NCBI GenBank assembly: GCA_038363925.1
Contig: JAQQWL010000013.1
Location: forward strand, 3,038,001 to 3,102,000
From: Apiospora phragmitis
Taxonomy: Eukaryota > Ascomycota > Sordariomycetes > Amphisphaeriales > Apiosporaceae
Reading direction: 5' to 3'
Length of the DNA stretch: 64,000 bases
The notes under the pieces: model-generated
What the model saw: only the letters and a program-made list of their open reading frames with translations
The model's database searches: none
What the model was told of the DNA's origin: nothing
Translations under genes and position numbers: made by a program
In this document: in pieces, positions 34,875-47,541 of the stretch
How positions within the stretch are numbered: the stretch's first letter is position 1
Layout of the letters: each line of letters starts with the position of its first letter

Positions 34875-36619
34875 ATGTATATTACACCTGCAAGCAGCGT
34901 ATATCATAAGAACAGCGATACTGGCGATCCCCTATTGACTAGTGAGTCGACCCCCCAGGAGATAGGCAAAGAGCGTGAAACATCCTTGGACTAATCCATA
35001 AATAAATCAAGCTGTCAATGACTATGTCACTTGGGTAAAGCGCCTATCAGAAAGGTCAACTAGATCGACACTGTTTGCAGGCAGGTGTAGAAGGCTGGCC
35101 AGCTTTTTAGGCGACACGCAGAACCCGACTATCGATGAGGCAAGGCGGAGACAATTCATTCGTGTGTTTCGTGCTTCATCTGGCAGCCCTCCTGTGGTAC
35201 AAGAGGCCCGGGCTGAACTCCATGCTCGCGCAGATGGGCAAAACCTTCTCCTCTTCATGGCGGGCTACCCGTCGGCGCACCAACTCGCGGAGATCGGAGC
35301 AGTGTACCGGATCGATCCCGATTTCTTCGATGCACACTTGAGTTTCATGTTCGACGAGATGGCAAACATCGGCGTGCATCCATCGCACTACACGTTGCCA
35401 TCAAGCAAGCAGCATATCTTGCAACTATCGATCCAGTCGGTGGGCAGTTTCATGGAAGGGTCTGGACAACTCAACTGGCAACGACGGCGGCAGCAGTTCA
35501 CAGACGAGATGGGAAGCTACGTCCACAGCTTGCGCATGGGAAGAGGATGGCGTGTTTCCGATTCCATCGTGCGTCGGATAGAGATCCACGATATGCATCG
35601 TTTCAGCCTCGAGCAGTTTGTGACGGTTCAGATTTCCAGCTCTTCGGATGAGGACAGGCCCTGGACTGGTGAGGATCGCACACATGTCTTCAACGGAACA
35701 TGCTAACAGTGGATTTGCAAGTCGCCATTTGGTCAGATGCAGCGGCAGACCTGAGAAATGGTGTGCAGGGGCCGTGGACATCTGTTATGAACAATATTCA
35801 TTTCAGGCCAGTTACACTTCATCCTTGGAGCTTATATCGACATACTAGAGTTAGCACGGCAGATGATTCGAATCACCCGGGGAAGAAGCTCAGCAGAGTG
35901 GTTCCCTGCTGGGATCCGCGTACGAGCAGCTTTTTCATTCCGCGGACATGCCAACTCACCCAATCGGTTCATTGATCATCATTTTCCGTTATTTCTGTGC
36001 AGCAGAGTCGCACTACCTGGACATGGTTGCTACCGTGCTTGAAGACGTCATCCCGGACTCGCAGATTGTGCCCGTAGCGCGGAAACGAGAGACAATCCCG
36101 GACATTCGCCGAATCATCTTGCATTCCAACAGAATGCTTCGTCGACGACGAGCTCACATCACAGACATACTTCAGTATCTGGACTGCCATTCTGCGGCTT
36201 TTTCAGAAGGCACTAGCGGCAATATCCCATCGGTGAAATTGCTCAAGACTGACTTGGACCATCTACTCCTCAGCAATGCAGATCTCATGTCCAGATGCCA
36301 ACATGACCTGGACAGCATGACCAGTGAAGCTACCTTCGAGGATGCGGAGAGAGGCATTACACTGAGCAAGAGTAGCCGTAAATTCACTGCTTTTGCGGCG
36401 ATATATGTTCCTCTAGCGTTTACCAGCAGCGTCTTCGGGATGAATTTCATTCAAATCAATGACATTAGTTGGGGGTTCAAACTATGGGTTTTGGTTACTA
36501 TTCCTGTATGTTTTCTCTCGTACATTGTCTTTGCATGGGATACAAGCTACGCTAAGCGATGCTTTGGTCGTCTTTTTTCTCGTCGGACTACGAACCATAT
36601 TTTAGAGTCCCCTGGTTAG
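34875..36619 (+). CDS. CorA-like Mg2+/divalent cation channel-type protein
   Basis: Four exons (34875-34941, 35012-35668, 35722-35919, 36003-36619) give 512 residues with every junction in frame. The intron-1 branch site is a clear CTAAT and the donor is GTGAGT. The long N-terminal soluble part carries fungal CorA-like marks (DPDFFDAHLSFMFDE, then helical LKTDLDHLLLSNADLMSR). The C-terminus has two membrane helices; the first ends in FGMNF, the GMN signature of CorA channels, and the second runs WGFKLWVLVTIPVCFLSYIV. Many fungal proteins of this type have no confirmed transport role, so the cation is unknown. The start at 34875 is chosen because it gives the only frame reaching the conserved exon. 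It looks intact. Confidence 0.8.
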
Positions 36620-37006
36620 TACGATGAGAGCTATGCTGAAGAAAACATCTTTTTTGGAGTATGTTTCATTAGCTCTCCAATGTTCTGTCATTTATTCGCC
36701 AGTATTGATGACATGGAAAATCCCCAACATTGTCGTCACACTGAAGTTGAGATACAAGCAAATTCACGTGATTCAATACCTTCTTGGCTTCCCGCTCTCA
36801 GGTTGTACCAGAAGAGCCGTCCAGCATTCTCCTTAGGCTCGGTACTGTACGAGTTGGTACAAACTGGGCCGAGTTGCATGGCTTGTAACGGGCCTGGGTC
36901 GGCTGTGGTTGCATTCCGTTGCTTATCTCTCTGCGGGGAAATGACTGACCAGCCTAAATCATTCCCCCTGACGAAATCTTTTCGCATGGTATCGACATAA
37001 CCCAGA

Positions 37007-38122
37007 ATGGAGACCAAGAACAGGAACGTGGTCGCGTCGCTTAACTTCATTAAGCGTCTTGATCTCTATGAATCAGAGAAGCCTTTCAGTATTGCTCACG
37101 ACATTGAGGGCTGGACTGGAAATGTTCCTAGGAGCAACTACAGCAAAGAAAGAGTCGCTACCCCGATTGAGGATATCCGGGGGAGGGAGGATTCGTTCAC
37201 ATTCGAAAAGAACGGATTCGCTGTTATCGAAACTACCAGTTCGCTGGATTACAATGACTTTGAAGACAAGAAAAAGGTTCAAGACACATATGTACCAGAA
37301 GTCGGCAGTTGCTTGCTCGAGTACTTCAATGCGACTTCTGTCCACGTCTTCAGTGTTCTAGTGAGTTTACACATTTGTATCCATCATTGCGAGTGCAGCT
37401 AACGAGTAAGATGCGTCGCCGCCACCCCAAGTTTCCGCAAGTTGAGGTGCGGAAGACTGGCGACATCATTCAGCCAGCAACTCGAGTTCATGTCGGTAGG
37501 TAGCTGATTACAATTGACTATTTCGTGAGAAGGGTTCAACAATGTTGACGACAATGACCTACTCTCGCAGATGGAACATCGCAGGCAATTGGAACTCTCT
37601 TGGCCGAGCTTGATGAGACCCGGCCCCATGCGAACAAGCGGTTCATCTACGTCAAGTAAGCTAAACCCTAGCATTATTCTATTCCGGAGGTACAAATTGC
37701 TAAATGGCCCGATGTAGCGTCTGGAAGCCTCTAAAGGGGCCTTTGTACGACTGGCCTTTGGCGCTCTGTGATGCGGCGACTGTGGAGGACCAAGACCTGG
37801 AGACACACGACCAAGTCTTACCTCAAGTCGTGAGAGAGAACTACATGGTGCGCCACAACGCGAAGCATCGATGGTACTACCTAAGCGGGCAAACGACTTC
37901 GGAGCTACTGCTGTTTAGACAGGTAGACTCTGATGGGAATAAAGGTATTTCCTTTCTGCTTGACTACCTATGTTTAAAACATGTTTCACGGCTCGTTCCG
38001 GCTGCTGATGTGCTCTGACCAACAGGTGTCCCCCACACTTCGTTCCAGCTGCCCCCCGACCAGGTTCAGAACACATCCCCAGAGAGAGTATTGAGCTTCG
38101 TGCCATCGTATACTTGGACTAG
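37007..38122 (+). CDS. CmcJ/GA4-desaturase-family 2OG-Fe(II) oxygenase (AsaB-like)
   Basis: Five exons (37007-37360, 37411-37495, 37571-37655, 37718-37944, 38026-38122) start METKNRNVVASLNFIKRLDL. Family blocks are VATPIEDIRGREDSFTFEKN, RRRHPKFP, VHVDGT (probable HxD iron ligands), NVWKPLKGPLYDWPLALCDA, ENYMVRHNAKHRWYYLSGQ and GVPHTSF (second iron-ligand His). Members include gibberellin GA4 desaturase and AsaB/CmcJ-type hydroxylases of secondary metabolism. After GVPHTSF one C appears lost from the run at 38077-38080; with it the end becomes PRESIELRAIVYLD and a stop at 38120-38122, giving 282 residues. As printed, the frame would run on instead. Function is inferred from the family only. 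Confidence 0.8.
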
Positions 38123-39269
38123 CGTCGATTTGCAATACGGGGTATATATGGGTGGTGTTCTTGTTGGACGGTGCCGCGTAGCTCGATGGTACTCATCGTA
38201 CAGGAGTGCGAGCACTCATTTTCGGGGCTGTCTGAACTTTCTCTCGCCTGGGCATCGGAAATATCAGTTTGAACTCTTGTATTACAGGATGAAGCTAGGA
38301 AACGTGGCGACTGACGTGATCGTCACGTCGTTCTCAATGTGTGCCACAATGTTGTTTGTGTTCTGGTTTGAGGTGGAATGGTCGTTGTCCCACATGGCAT
38401 CGGGCTCGGCCGTGGAAGCTATGGCTGCATGGGAAGGCGTGTCATGCATAAGCTTCCATGGCTGCGAGCGTCCGTTTCTCGGAGACTCAGACATTGTGCG
38501 TCGAAATCGAGAATGAGAAAGGGCAAGAGTAGGATGTGAAATGACAGTCGGCAACAAGTCAGTTAGAGTTCAATCTGGTCTACGTCCTGAAACCAACCTT
38601 GTTATATCTCTTTGCGTGCCCTGCCTTTTTGCATTTTTTCTTCACCTGCCATTGCTTCGGAAAGGTACTTCCCTACCTATGTAACACCACACCTTTTGGA
38701 AGGCGCAGACCCCGCACCTCCCAGCTTGCCAGCTTGCTTGCCAGTTTGCATGCTTGGTAACTTTGCCAACCGACTAAATTGCCTGCCGCGAGGGTTTGCC
38801 TGCGTTTTCCCGATCAGCCAGGGATGCAACCTAGCGCCCAATGTTGTAGCGGCTTGGTTGGCGATTGGACCTCCTAATTCCACGCAAACCCATCCATATG
38901 AACCGGTGTAGGTTCAGAGCCTTATCGATCAACAGAGTGTTCCACCACTTGCATCATCATCCCACGCGGCATATATGTTGGTGAGACACGATATTGGGGT
39001 CCCTGGCTTGCCTTAGGGACGAAGAGACCAAGGCGCTTCTCGCAAGCATAGATACTGGTTCTCTCGTAAGATGGGCGTGGGGGGGCGGAGCTAGGGAAGC
39101 CAGGGAGGGTCGGAGTAGAAGAAGTGAGCGGGCTTGAGACTTTGGCGACTCTTACGACTCACACAGGCGCCCTCCTTTCGATTTCTGGCAGCAACAGCAT
39201 ATCTCGTTTCTACTCATCACAAAGTACTGAGGGAAAGAACGATCAACAGCAAGGGGTGCTAGGACTGTT
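38123..39269. other. Intergenic, no supported gene
   Basis: A plus-strand ORF at 38091-38516 is the read-through of the shifted oxygenase frame and has no domain. Around 38720-38755 the sequence repeats the motif CAGCTTGCTTGCCAG and variants a few times. No gene seen. Confidence 0.45.
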
Positions 39270-42200
39270 ATGGAAGCGCCATTGGATCCAGTGGTCCAGC
39301 CCGAGCGACCAGACGAGTATGGCTTAGAGTACGTCCTTGCCCAAACGTACCCAGCACATGTTGCATTCAGCTATATAGCGTACCAAACTAACCAATTGGT
39401 TGTCAATACCTAACAGCGTGGTTGTTGTCCATGGTCTACATACCCTTGGTCTTCCTCGATTGCCAGCAACTTGGCCACAACGCCTGCTGGAGTTGTGTCC
39501 TGCGAACACAAGAATCATTGGCCATGATGCTGATCTTCGAATTGAAGACAAGTTCAAATGGGGAGACATGCAGATCAAGGCGACTGACTTGACCAACGCC
39601 CTTCGAAGTTGGGTTGAGGACGAACTTAAACACGTCAGTCTCATTGGATCCTTCTTGCTTCAGACGGCATTCTGACCACATCCGACATTTTCAAAATAGG
39701 GCCATGATAGTCGTGTTTTCGTGTTTGTCGGTATCGGGATGGCCGGATATATCGTGAAACACGTGAGCTTTCGCACCCAAGAGTCTTTCGTATGCTGACT
39801 CATACAGACCCTGTTCCGATTCTCCCAAGAGACCCGCTTCCGCTATTGCCTAGAGCGTGTGCGAGGTCTTGTCTTTTGTGGGACACCCAATTTCACCAAC
39901 TCAGAAGATCGATCAGCTTTGATCCTTTCAGGGATTCTTCGGTATGATACCGGGACGACCGGGAAATGGCCTTCCAGTGTCATGAAGTCCGATCTCTCCG
40001 CACTAGTGCACAGTGCTTGGAGGTTCGACGAGCTGAAATTGGGATGTCACATTATGACCTGTTTTGAACAGGTGCCCGTCAAGACACGTAAATATGGTGT
40101 TTCTCGTCAGACTACGGTTCGTTAACTCCTGATTTTCCTCCCTAGAATATGGTTTACTTATGTATTTGGCGGTGTACAGATGGTGGATCAAACCCTTGCT
40201 GCTATACCTGCCAAGCAATCTCGCCTTCGTGCTATTGACACAAAGCTATCAAGCCTTCTCGAGACCACAGACTGCGTGATTCACTGTCAGATGTCAGACT
40301 TCTTCGATGAAGTATACACTACATCAAGAGGCAGTGCTGGGAACAACAATAAGCCAGATGCAGCAGCTCGAAAAGGCCCCAGTGCCCTCTCGCCTTCACC
40401 TTCGGATCCATTTGCCATGATAGGTGGGGGTACGCCTGAAAGTCTGTGAAGAATGCATGCAACTATTAGGTATTAACAATGCTGACGACTCAATCAGAGC
40501 CCCTTGAGCCATCCCTGCCGATCCGAGGACAGGTACCAACTATGCCATACAAGAAGCCGCCCAGTCTCATCCATTCCCCAACTTTTAGGTCCATCCCGTC
40601 TGCCGGGAGCCCGGACTCCTCAGCCAAGCTATCTACCCGTCAGAATGTGTCATCTCCGAGTGGGGTTCGATCTTCCATATCGCCTCTATCACTAGCGTCC
40701 GAGTCCAGCTATGTGTTGCTTCCCGGGACGAACGAAGGAAAGAAACTTCGGGCCATTCGGACGCCTGTCGAGTGGGTTCAAGCTGGATCGCGCCGGCAAC
40801 AAAATCCTGCTTTTTGTGGGCGCAGCGATGTTGTTGCAAAAATGAATCAGGCCCTGCTGGATACAGAGTCGAAGAGTATTATGCGACCTAATGTTTTTGT
40901 CCTGTGCGGACCAGCTGGTGTCGGCAAGACACAGACAACTCTTCACTTTTTCCACACGATGAAATCGGAATTTGATATCCGATTCTGGATTCAAGCAGAT
41001 AGTACAGATGGGCTATTCACGGCCTACAGAGAGATCTCTGTCAGGCTTGGCCTCGAAACGCGAGATGACTCCAAGGATGCAGTTCTGACCCGGGAGCTCG
41101 TGAAAGGATGGTTCACAGAACCATATGAGTACTTCAAAGATAACACGGGAAGACTGCTAAAATGGCTACTAGTTATCGATAACGCTGACAATCCAGATGA
41201 TGTGTTAGACTTCTGGCCTTACGATGGCCAAGGCTCGATCATTATTACAAGCCGTAACCGGGGATCAATGACGCAGAACTATTTCAGCGAGTCTGGGTTG
41301 GAACTCACTTCCATGACGGTAGACGACGCGGTCCAACTCTTGCGAAGACTCTTGGTGAATGGTAACAGACCGAAGGAGTCATCCGAGATGCTTCAAACTG
41401 TCGTTGTCAAGTTGGAATGTTGGCCGTTGGCAATTGCTCAGATGACAGGCATCATCTGCCGCAGAAAGCTGCGTCTCGCCACCTTCCTGGAAATCTACGA
41501 CTGTAGAGAGAACCGCGCCAAGTACCAGTCGCAGAAGTTTGGCAAAATGGACGGGTATAGCCTGACCTTAGCCGCGGCCTGGGCGTTGGAAGATATGAGT
41601 CCGGGGGCCGGCCAGCTCCTCTCGGTTATTTCACTCTTCACACCAGCATCCATACCCCAGGAGATATTGACTACCACTCCTGAACGAGCTGATCTTGTTT
41701 CATATCCATCAAACGCCGAGGAATTCTTTAGTGAGATCGAAAAGATCGAATCCTGTTCGATCATAACCCAACAAGCAGGCCTGCACTCTGACGATCCGGA
41801 AGAGATTTCTATTCACCCTCTCATTCAGGAGGTTGTGCGCGGCCAGCTACTGAACAGTAAAGAGTCCATCGTTTCGACGTTCAAGGCAGCCGTGGGACTT
41901 ATGACGGGTGTTTGGCCTTTTGAGACCTTGCCTTTCTATGGCTTCCATGACTTTGATAAAATTCAACGACGGGATTGCTGCGAGAGGCTCTTACCACAAG
42001 TCACACAGCTGGTCCAATTCTATCAGAACTTGGACGGGACAGTTCGGAACGCTTGCACGACGGAAAACCTTTTGAATCTCATGAGCGAGATCGGATGGTA
42101 TGTTTTAGATGCCCCAGACCAACGAGGATGACATGGCTAATGTAATGGCGGACCAACAGGGTACCAATACCAACGATTCAGAATGGAGGACTCTCTGGCC

Positions 42201-43214
42201 TACGTTCAGTCGACCTTGCGTATACTCGACGAGAAGCCTGGTGACTATTCGCAGATACGAGCCGGCCAGCTGGGGACGTGGGGAAAATATTGCGTTGAAG
42301 ACTAACCAAGCTGAGGTAGCGCTTGAGAAAAACCTCGAAGCTCTCGAGATCAGGGAGAACACCTTTGCAAATACCGGCGTGGTCAACTCACAGATCGCGG
42401 CCAGCTACACTGAGACTGCCTTCGCGATGATGTCGAATGGCTTATTCAGCAAGGCCGAAGAGCTCATTGAGACCTCCATTTCCCCTTCGCCAACAGATGC
42501 CCAACTTCTCTCGTCTGCAATTGTATAGTCCACTGTACTACAAGGCCATTCTTTACAAGCACAAAGGAGAATACGCGCAAGCAGCTGCCTACGCGTTGGA
42601 AGCGCTGAGAGATAGAGAAATGGCGTACGGACCTGACGACCATGAGAACCAGAGGTATGTAGCCTCGGAGTAGTCTGAAACCAGAACTGGCACTAAACAA
42701 CGCATAGGGCTGGTCTGTTACTCATATGTCTCGGCAACATATACACAAGCCAGGGCTTGGAAGACGAAGGCTTAATCTATCACCATCGGGCATTGGAACA
42801 GCTATTGGCGACTGGAGGCGACGATGACCTAGATACTGCAAATGCCTACTACAAGGTCACTACCCACTATCTGAGGCTTGGAAACTTGGATATGACAGCG
42901 TAAGCAACGTGAAAAGCAGAACTTCCCCCCCCTTCAATGTTTTCGTGCTTACACACAGCATCCTCCTTGACAGAACCCTGATCAACAGAGCGATACGAAC
43001 ATTTAGAGCTTCGAGGTTTCACCATGGCGAGCTGGCTCGCGCCCTGTTTCTGCAGGCTCGCGTGTACCAAGAATTGGGCGATTCAAGTTTGGCGGCGGCG
43101 AGCTTGGAAGAATGTGTGGCGATTCGCCTACAACTGGTGGAGCACGACAACAGGCCTGCCGAACAGCTAGCCGAGGTTGATTTTGATGAACTAGTCGCGA
43201 TCGGGAGAAGATGA
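39270..43214 (+). CDS. NLR-type STAND protein: alpha/beta-hydrolase-like, NB-ARC, TPR
   Basis: Nine exons (39270-39328, 39417-39633, 39700-39762, 39808-40116, 40180-40423, 40498-42097, 42160-42654, 42708-42899, 42959-43214) close to 1,143 residues if three inserted bases are removed (G run 42159-42161, a T near 42303, C run 42482-42485). The N-terminus starts MEAPLDPVVQ with an alpha/beta-hydrolase/SesB-like fold (VVVVHGLHTLGL, FVFVGIGMAGYIVKH). The usual GHSLGG nucleophile region reads GIGMAG, so the catalytic Ser is absent. A low-complexity linker leads to NB-ARC: Walker A GPAGVGKT, Walker B LLVIDNADNP, then GSIIITSRN and LAIAQMTG. C-terminal TPRs include YYKAILYKHKGEYAQAAAYA. Such proteins govern self/non-self recognition and cell death in fungi. 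The ligand is unknown. Confidence 0.82.
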
Positions 43215-43989
43215 CAGCTGCTCGATGTCCCCTTTCATTGGTAGCCAGAGCATACAGAATGGAAACGGTATGGTATGATCAGATTGCAGGGTTTGAAAAG
43301 TATGCACGCAAGTTTAACGGCAGATGGATTATTAGAGGCAGTATAGAATAATGGAGTAATTTTACTCGGACTTGCTATTATTAAATGGACTTAGGTGATT
43401 ATCTTCTTTTAAATAAGGAATCCTAATGTGTTTAATTTAAAACTTAGATAAACTAACCTATCCCTTTATTAGAGGGGGGATGAGAGCATGTGACTAAGAT
43501 ACGCACTACTCTTCTTATTTAAATAATGAGCTACTAGGCCTAGTAGGCTCGACTCTACTATTAGCTTTAGCCCTTTTCTTACACCCTTAATAGTATCTAG
43601 TATATATAAGTTTATTATATAAGTTTATTAATTATAAATTATAATTTTCCTCGATTAATATTTAATATATATTTTCGAAAACTTTATTTAAGCTTATTAA
43701 TATATTTATATATAAATATAATATAATTAATAATATTTATAATATTTATAACGTGGTTTATTATTAAGTCGACTATATTATTAAGTCTACCACTTTTTTT
43801 TTAACTTATATAGTTAAACTTTAATACGTAATATTTTTATAATTATAATACCGATTTAATTTAAAAAAGGTCGTATTATTTTAATAATTTAAGCGAGGCG
43901 AAAAGATTTAAATTAAATTAAATAAAAAGCTATTATAAAAGTGTACGGAGTCCTCCGAGCTACTTTAGGCGACCGATTCCGCGGTACTA

Positions 43990-45010
43990 AACCTCGACGC
44001 GAGATCCGATATTTATAATATAAATTAAATCTAATTAAAAAAGAGGTGTCCGTAATTATATACTTAATTTAAATACCCGAGGAATATTTCTTAATATTAA
44101 TATTATAGGAAATATAGCTAATTTTCTTTTAAAGTCGCGCGGCGGCGACCGCGTTAGTAAGTATTAAGTTAAACGCTTTATCGATCGTAACCCGGACCTT
44201 GAGACTTTAATAAACCGTCGATACGATTATTAAAGGGCTTTTTACGAAGATATAGGTATTATTTCCGGCTAGTTCGCATTAGTCATAAATATTAAAACTA
44301 AATGCGGTATCTTAGATAAAAATATATAGAATTTTAACGAAACCGGCTTTATAATAAGTATAATTAAGTTATTACTCGTCGTAATACGCGTTAATTATTA
44401 TAAAAAAGCGAAGTCGGTTTAACTTAATAATTAATAATAGTTAACGGCTATTAAATATATTAATTCGTAAGGCTAGTATATTCCGCCGTTTTTAATCATT
44501 TAAAGCTAATATTACTTTATAATTTAGTTTCGCTAATACGACCTACCGGGCTATTAGGTGATTAAACCGACTTTTAACGGCTAGACTAATAACGAGACGA
44601 GCTTAGACTAGATTCGACATTTCGATAAGTATATTAAAACGCGGATAAAAAGCCTTTATCGCCTTTTAATCCTAAACGGCTCCGAAAGCTACATTTCGGC
44701 CGAATTCGAGGAATATTATAAAAATAACGGTATTATTACGTTTAGTATACCTCCTCACTTTTCTTACCTACTTTAACCTTTAAATATAGCACTTTATTTA
44801 TTATTAAAGCGTATTTATTAAAGCATTAATAAATTATATTACGAAGCTAGAGTTCTTTATCGTTTTTAAGGCCGCGTATTTTATTATTTTTATAAAAAAT
44901 AATATTAAATCTAGATTTAGCGTATCTAGTTTAATACCTTACTATTTAGACGAAATAATTAGCAAGCTAGATATGCGTTTTCGGACGCCTATATTTAGTC
45001 CGTTACGTCT
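43990..45010 (+). mobile_element. RIPed pogo/Fot-like transposase remnant
   Basis: Allowing for many stops, the plus-strand frame near 44300-44360 reads close to IYNFNETGFIIS, the usual N.DETGF.. motif of pogo/Tc1-mariner DDE transposases. Further fragments follow around 44470-44520 and 44830-45010. TIRs could not be found reliably. It differs from the intronic Fot element, so it is a second family or a diverged copy. Confidence 0.55.
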
Positions 45011-45614
45011 AGGGACAGCTAGTATTTATAATTCTTAAACGTCGTTTAACTTTTAATAAACGATTAAACATTTTATTTTTATTAAAAATAAGGTTTTTAC
45101 TTATTAAAAAAGCCTTTCGACGTTAATTTTAAATATTATAAATTAAATAACGAAAGATATATATATAATAATATATAAAATAACCTTTATAAAGGATTAA
45201 ATACGTATTTTATAAAAGGTTAATTTAATATTTTCTAAGCGCCGGAAAGTTAAAAAATCGCGCGTTTAGCTTAGAGGAGCCCTTATTATATAAGAATCTT
45301 AAGAGCTATAAAACGAGGAGGTAAAAGGGAAGCGTTTAATAACTAATAAATACGGTACGAGGGGTTCGTTAAAGCGGAGGGCGACCGGTAGAAGGCGCTA
45401 TAGTATTTACGGCGAAATAGGTTATAATACGCGAATATATAAAAAAGATATAAAATTAAGTAGTAAGTTAAATAAAGAGTAATTTTAATTAATTTAAAGC
45501 GTTAAGGTTAAATTAATTTATATAAAAATAATAAGATATAAAACAAGTGGTTAATTTAATAATATAATCGCCTTAGTAATAAACTAGGTTATATATATAT
45601 ATTATATTTATAAT

Positions 45615-45836
45615 TATTAAATAAGCTTTCGTACGTACGTATAAGTAAGTTCCGGGTTTAATCGAAATTATATTACTATATTTTATTATTTATATCTATT
45701 TTTAATACGAGCTGCGAGGGGTATTATATACCTTTTTTAATAAAATTAAAAAGGGGTTTATACGCGTAAGTACGTAGCGCCCTTTTTAAAATAATATAGA
45801 AAACCTTAGTTTTTATTATTTTAATACTAGCAGTTT
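45615..45836 (-). repeat. RIPed LTR copy 1 (reverse orientation)
   Basis: Reverse-complement match over its whole length to the 207-bp solo LTR at 51812-52018, including the conserved GTAGCGCC region (45774-45781) and TACGAGCTGCGAGGGGTA (45707-45724). C-to-T and G-to-A changes are frequent. Confidence 0.75.
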
Positions 45837-46527
45837 TCTATTTTATCGATAGAATTAGCCTGTTCCCCCTTTTAAATATAAGCTTTCCCTTCTCGAAGGT
45901 TTCGTATGGATGAGTTACGCTAATCCGGTATTCGGTACCTGTTTAAGCCGTATAGGTGATGCTATACCTTCTTAACGTTAATTTTATCGAGTAATAGGTC
46001 CTTTTAATTAATTATTCTAGTTATTTAATAATAGTAACGATAATAAAGGAAGTTATCGTATATTAATATATATTATTTCTCGCTATAAATTAAAAAGAAC
46101 GGTTTAAAAGTAGTAATAATAATAGGGGTGCCGTTATATATCGTAATACGTTATACTTTATTAAGGACGTACGAATTTAACTTTTTAATATACGTTTTTA
46201 TATATGCGGTAAGGCTGTTTATCGAGACTATTTATTCGAGGGCTTTATTTAAGGATACTTTAGTAAGGGCGTTTACCGGGTTATCCTTACTATCGATATA
46301 ATAAATCTATGAGATCTCCCTTTTTTTTATACGACTCTCGAAGGGATATAATATCGATTATAAGCCCCTTTTTATTTATTATACCTAGCTTAACTAAATA
46401 GTTATGAAAAAATTTCGAATTTATATAAAAAGTTATTAATATATTTTAAAATCCTAAGGTTTATATAATTCTTTTAAGCGTAATATTTAATATAATACCG
46501 CTATTTATATTAGAAATTATACTATAT

Positions 46528-47531
46528 AGATTCGATACTTTAATTAATATATTAGGTTTTATACGAAAGGTTATTATTACCTCTTACTTTTAAACGGTTA
46601 CGAAAATTATTATTTAATAGCTTTTAAGCTTTATTATAAAAAGAACTCGATTATTATACTTTATATACCTTCTTATTCGTTATATAAGCTCTAACCTTTT
46701 AATATCGGCTATTTTTATATATTAAAAAAAGCGTATAGGGAAAGAAATTAAATATTTTATACGGGCGTATATTACTTATATTTTAAAGGAGGATTTCTTA
46801 TTAACGTTTTTAAAAGCGTTTTAAATAATTTTCACCGTTTTCGAATATATAAAAAAGCTTTTAAAAAGTAAAACTCGTCCCGTACGATCCGGAATATATT
46901 ATTTTATAATTAGATATAAAACTACGTACTTTAATACCTCCGGGGACGTCTTCCGGCCTACTTATTCCTTAAGAATTAAAAACTTTAAACAACTCGATTA
47001 AAGCTTAATCTTAAACCGAATACGTTTAAAACCGTATTATACGATATTAAAATAACGTTTTAACGTTTATTTTAATTAGCTTTAACTAGATCATAAAAGC
47101 TATAACATATATTATATACCGAGTTACTTTTTTAAAAGGTAAGAACGCGATACTTCGAAAAATAAATAAAATGCTTAGCCGGCGCCGCCGTACGAAAAAA
47201 AACGGCTATAAAATAGAGGATCATTTCGTATATAAGCTAAAAAAGACTTGTAGTTTTAAAAGGATATTAATAAATAATTATAAGACGAATCGCGTCGGAG
47301 GAGTAGTTGTACGAGGACGTTTAGGACACGCTTATAACGCTATAGAATTTATAAAGAGCCCGGGCATAATACGCGTACTTATTAAAATAATATAGAAGTA
47401 TCTAGAGATAAGGATTCCGATTAATTTTAATATATTAAATACGTTATAATAAAAATAATTTATATTTTATTAAAAGGGGTATAAAAGGATAAGATATTCG
47501 CTTATATAGGATATTCGCTTATGAGATACGT
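46528..47531 (+). repeat. Duplicated unit X, copy 1
   Basis: About 1 kb unit ending with GATATTCGCTTATGAGATACG-type sequence, then TA at 47532-47533. It matches 49708-50706 directly and, from 46528 to 47223, matches 48236-47542 in inverted orientation. The unit contains GCCGGCGCCGCCG at 47178-47190. Its nature is unclear, but the TA-flanked end looks like a DNA transposon end. Confidence 0.7.
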
Positions 47532-47541
47532 TATATAAAGT

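Noticed and set aside
38091..38516. 141-codon plus-strand ORF
   Set aside because: It is the shifted read-through of the oxygenase's last exon and then random-like sequence. No domain or splice signal supports it.
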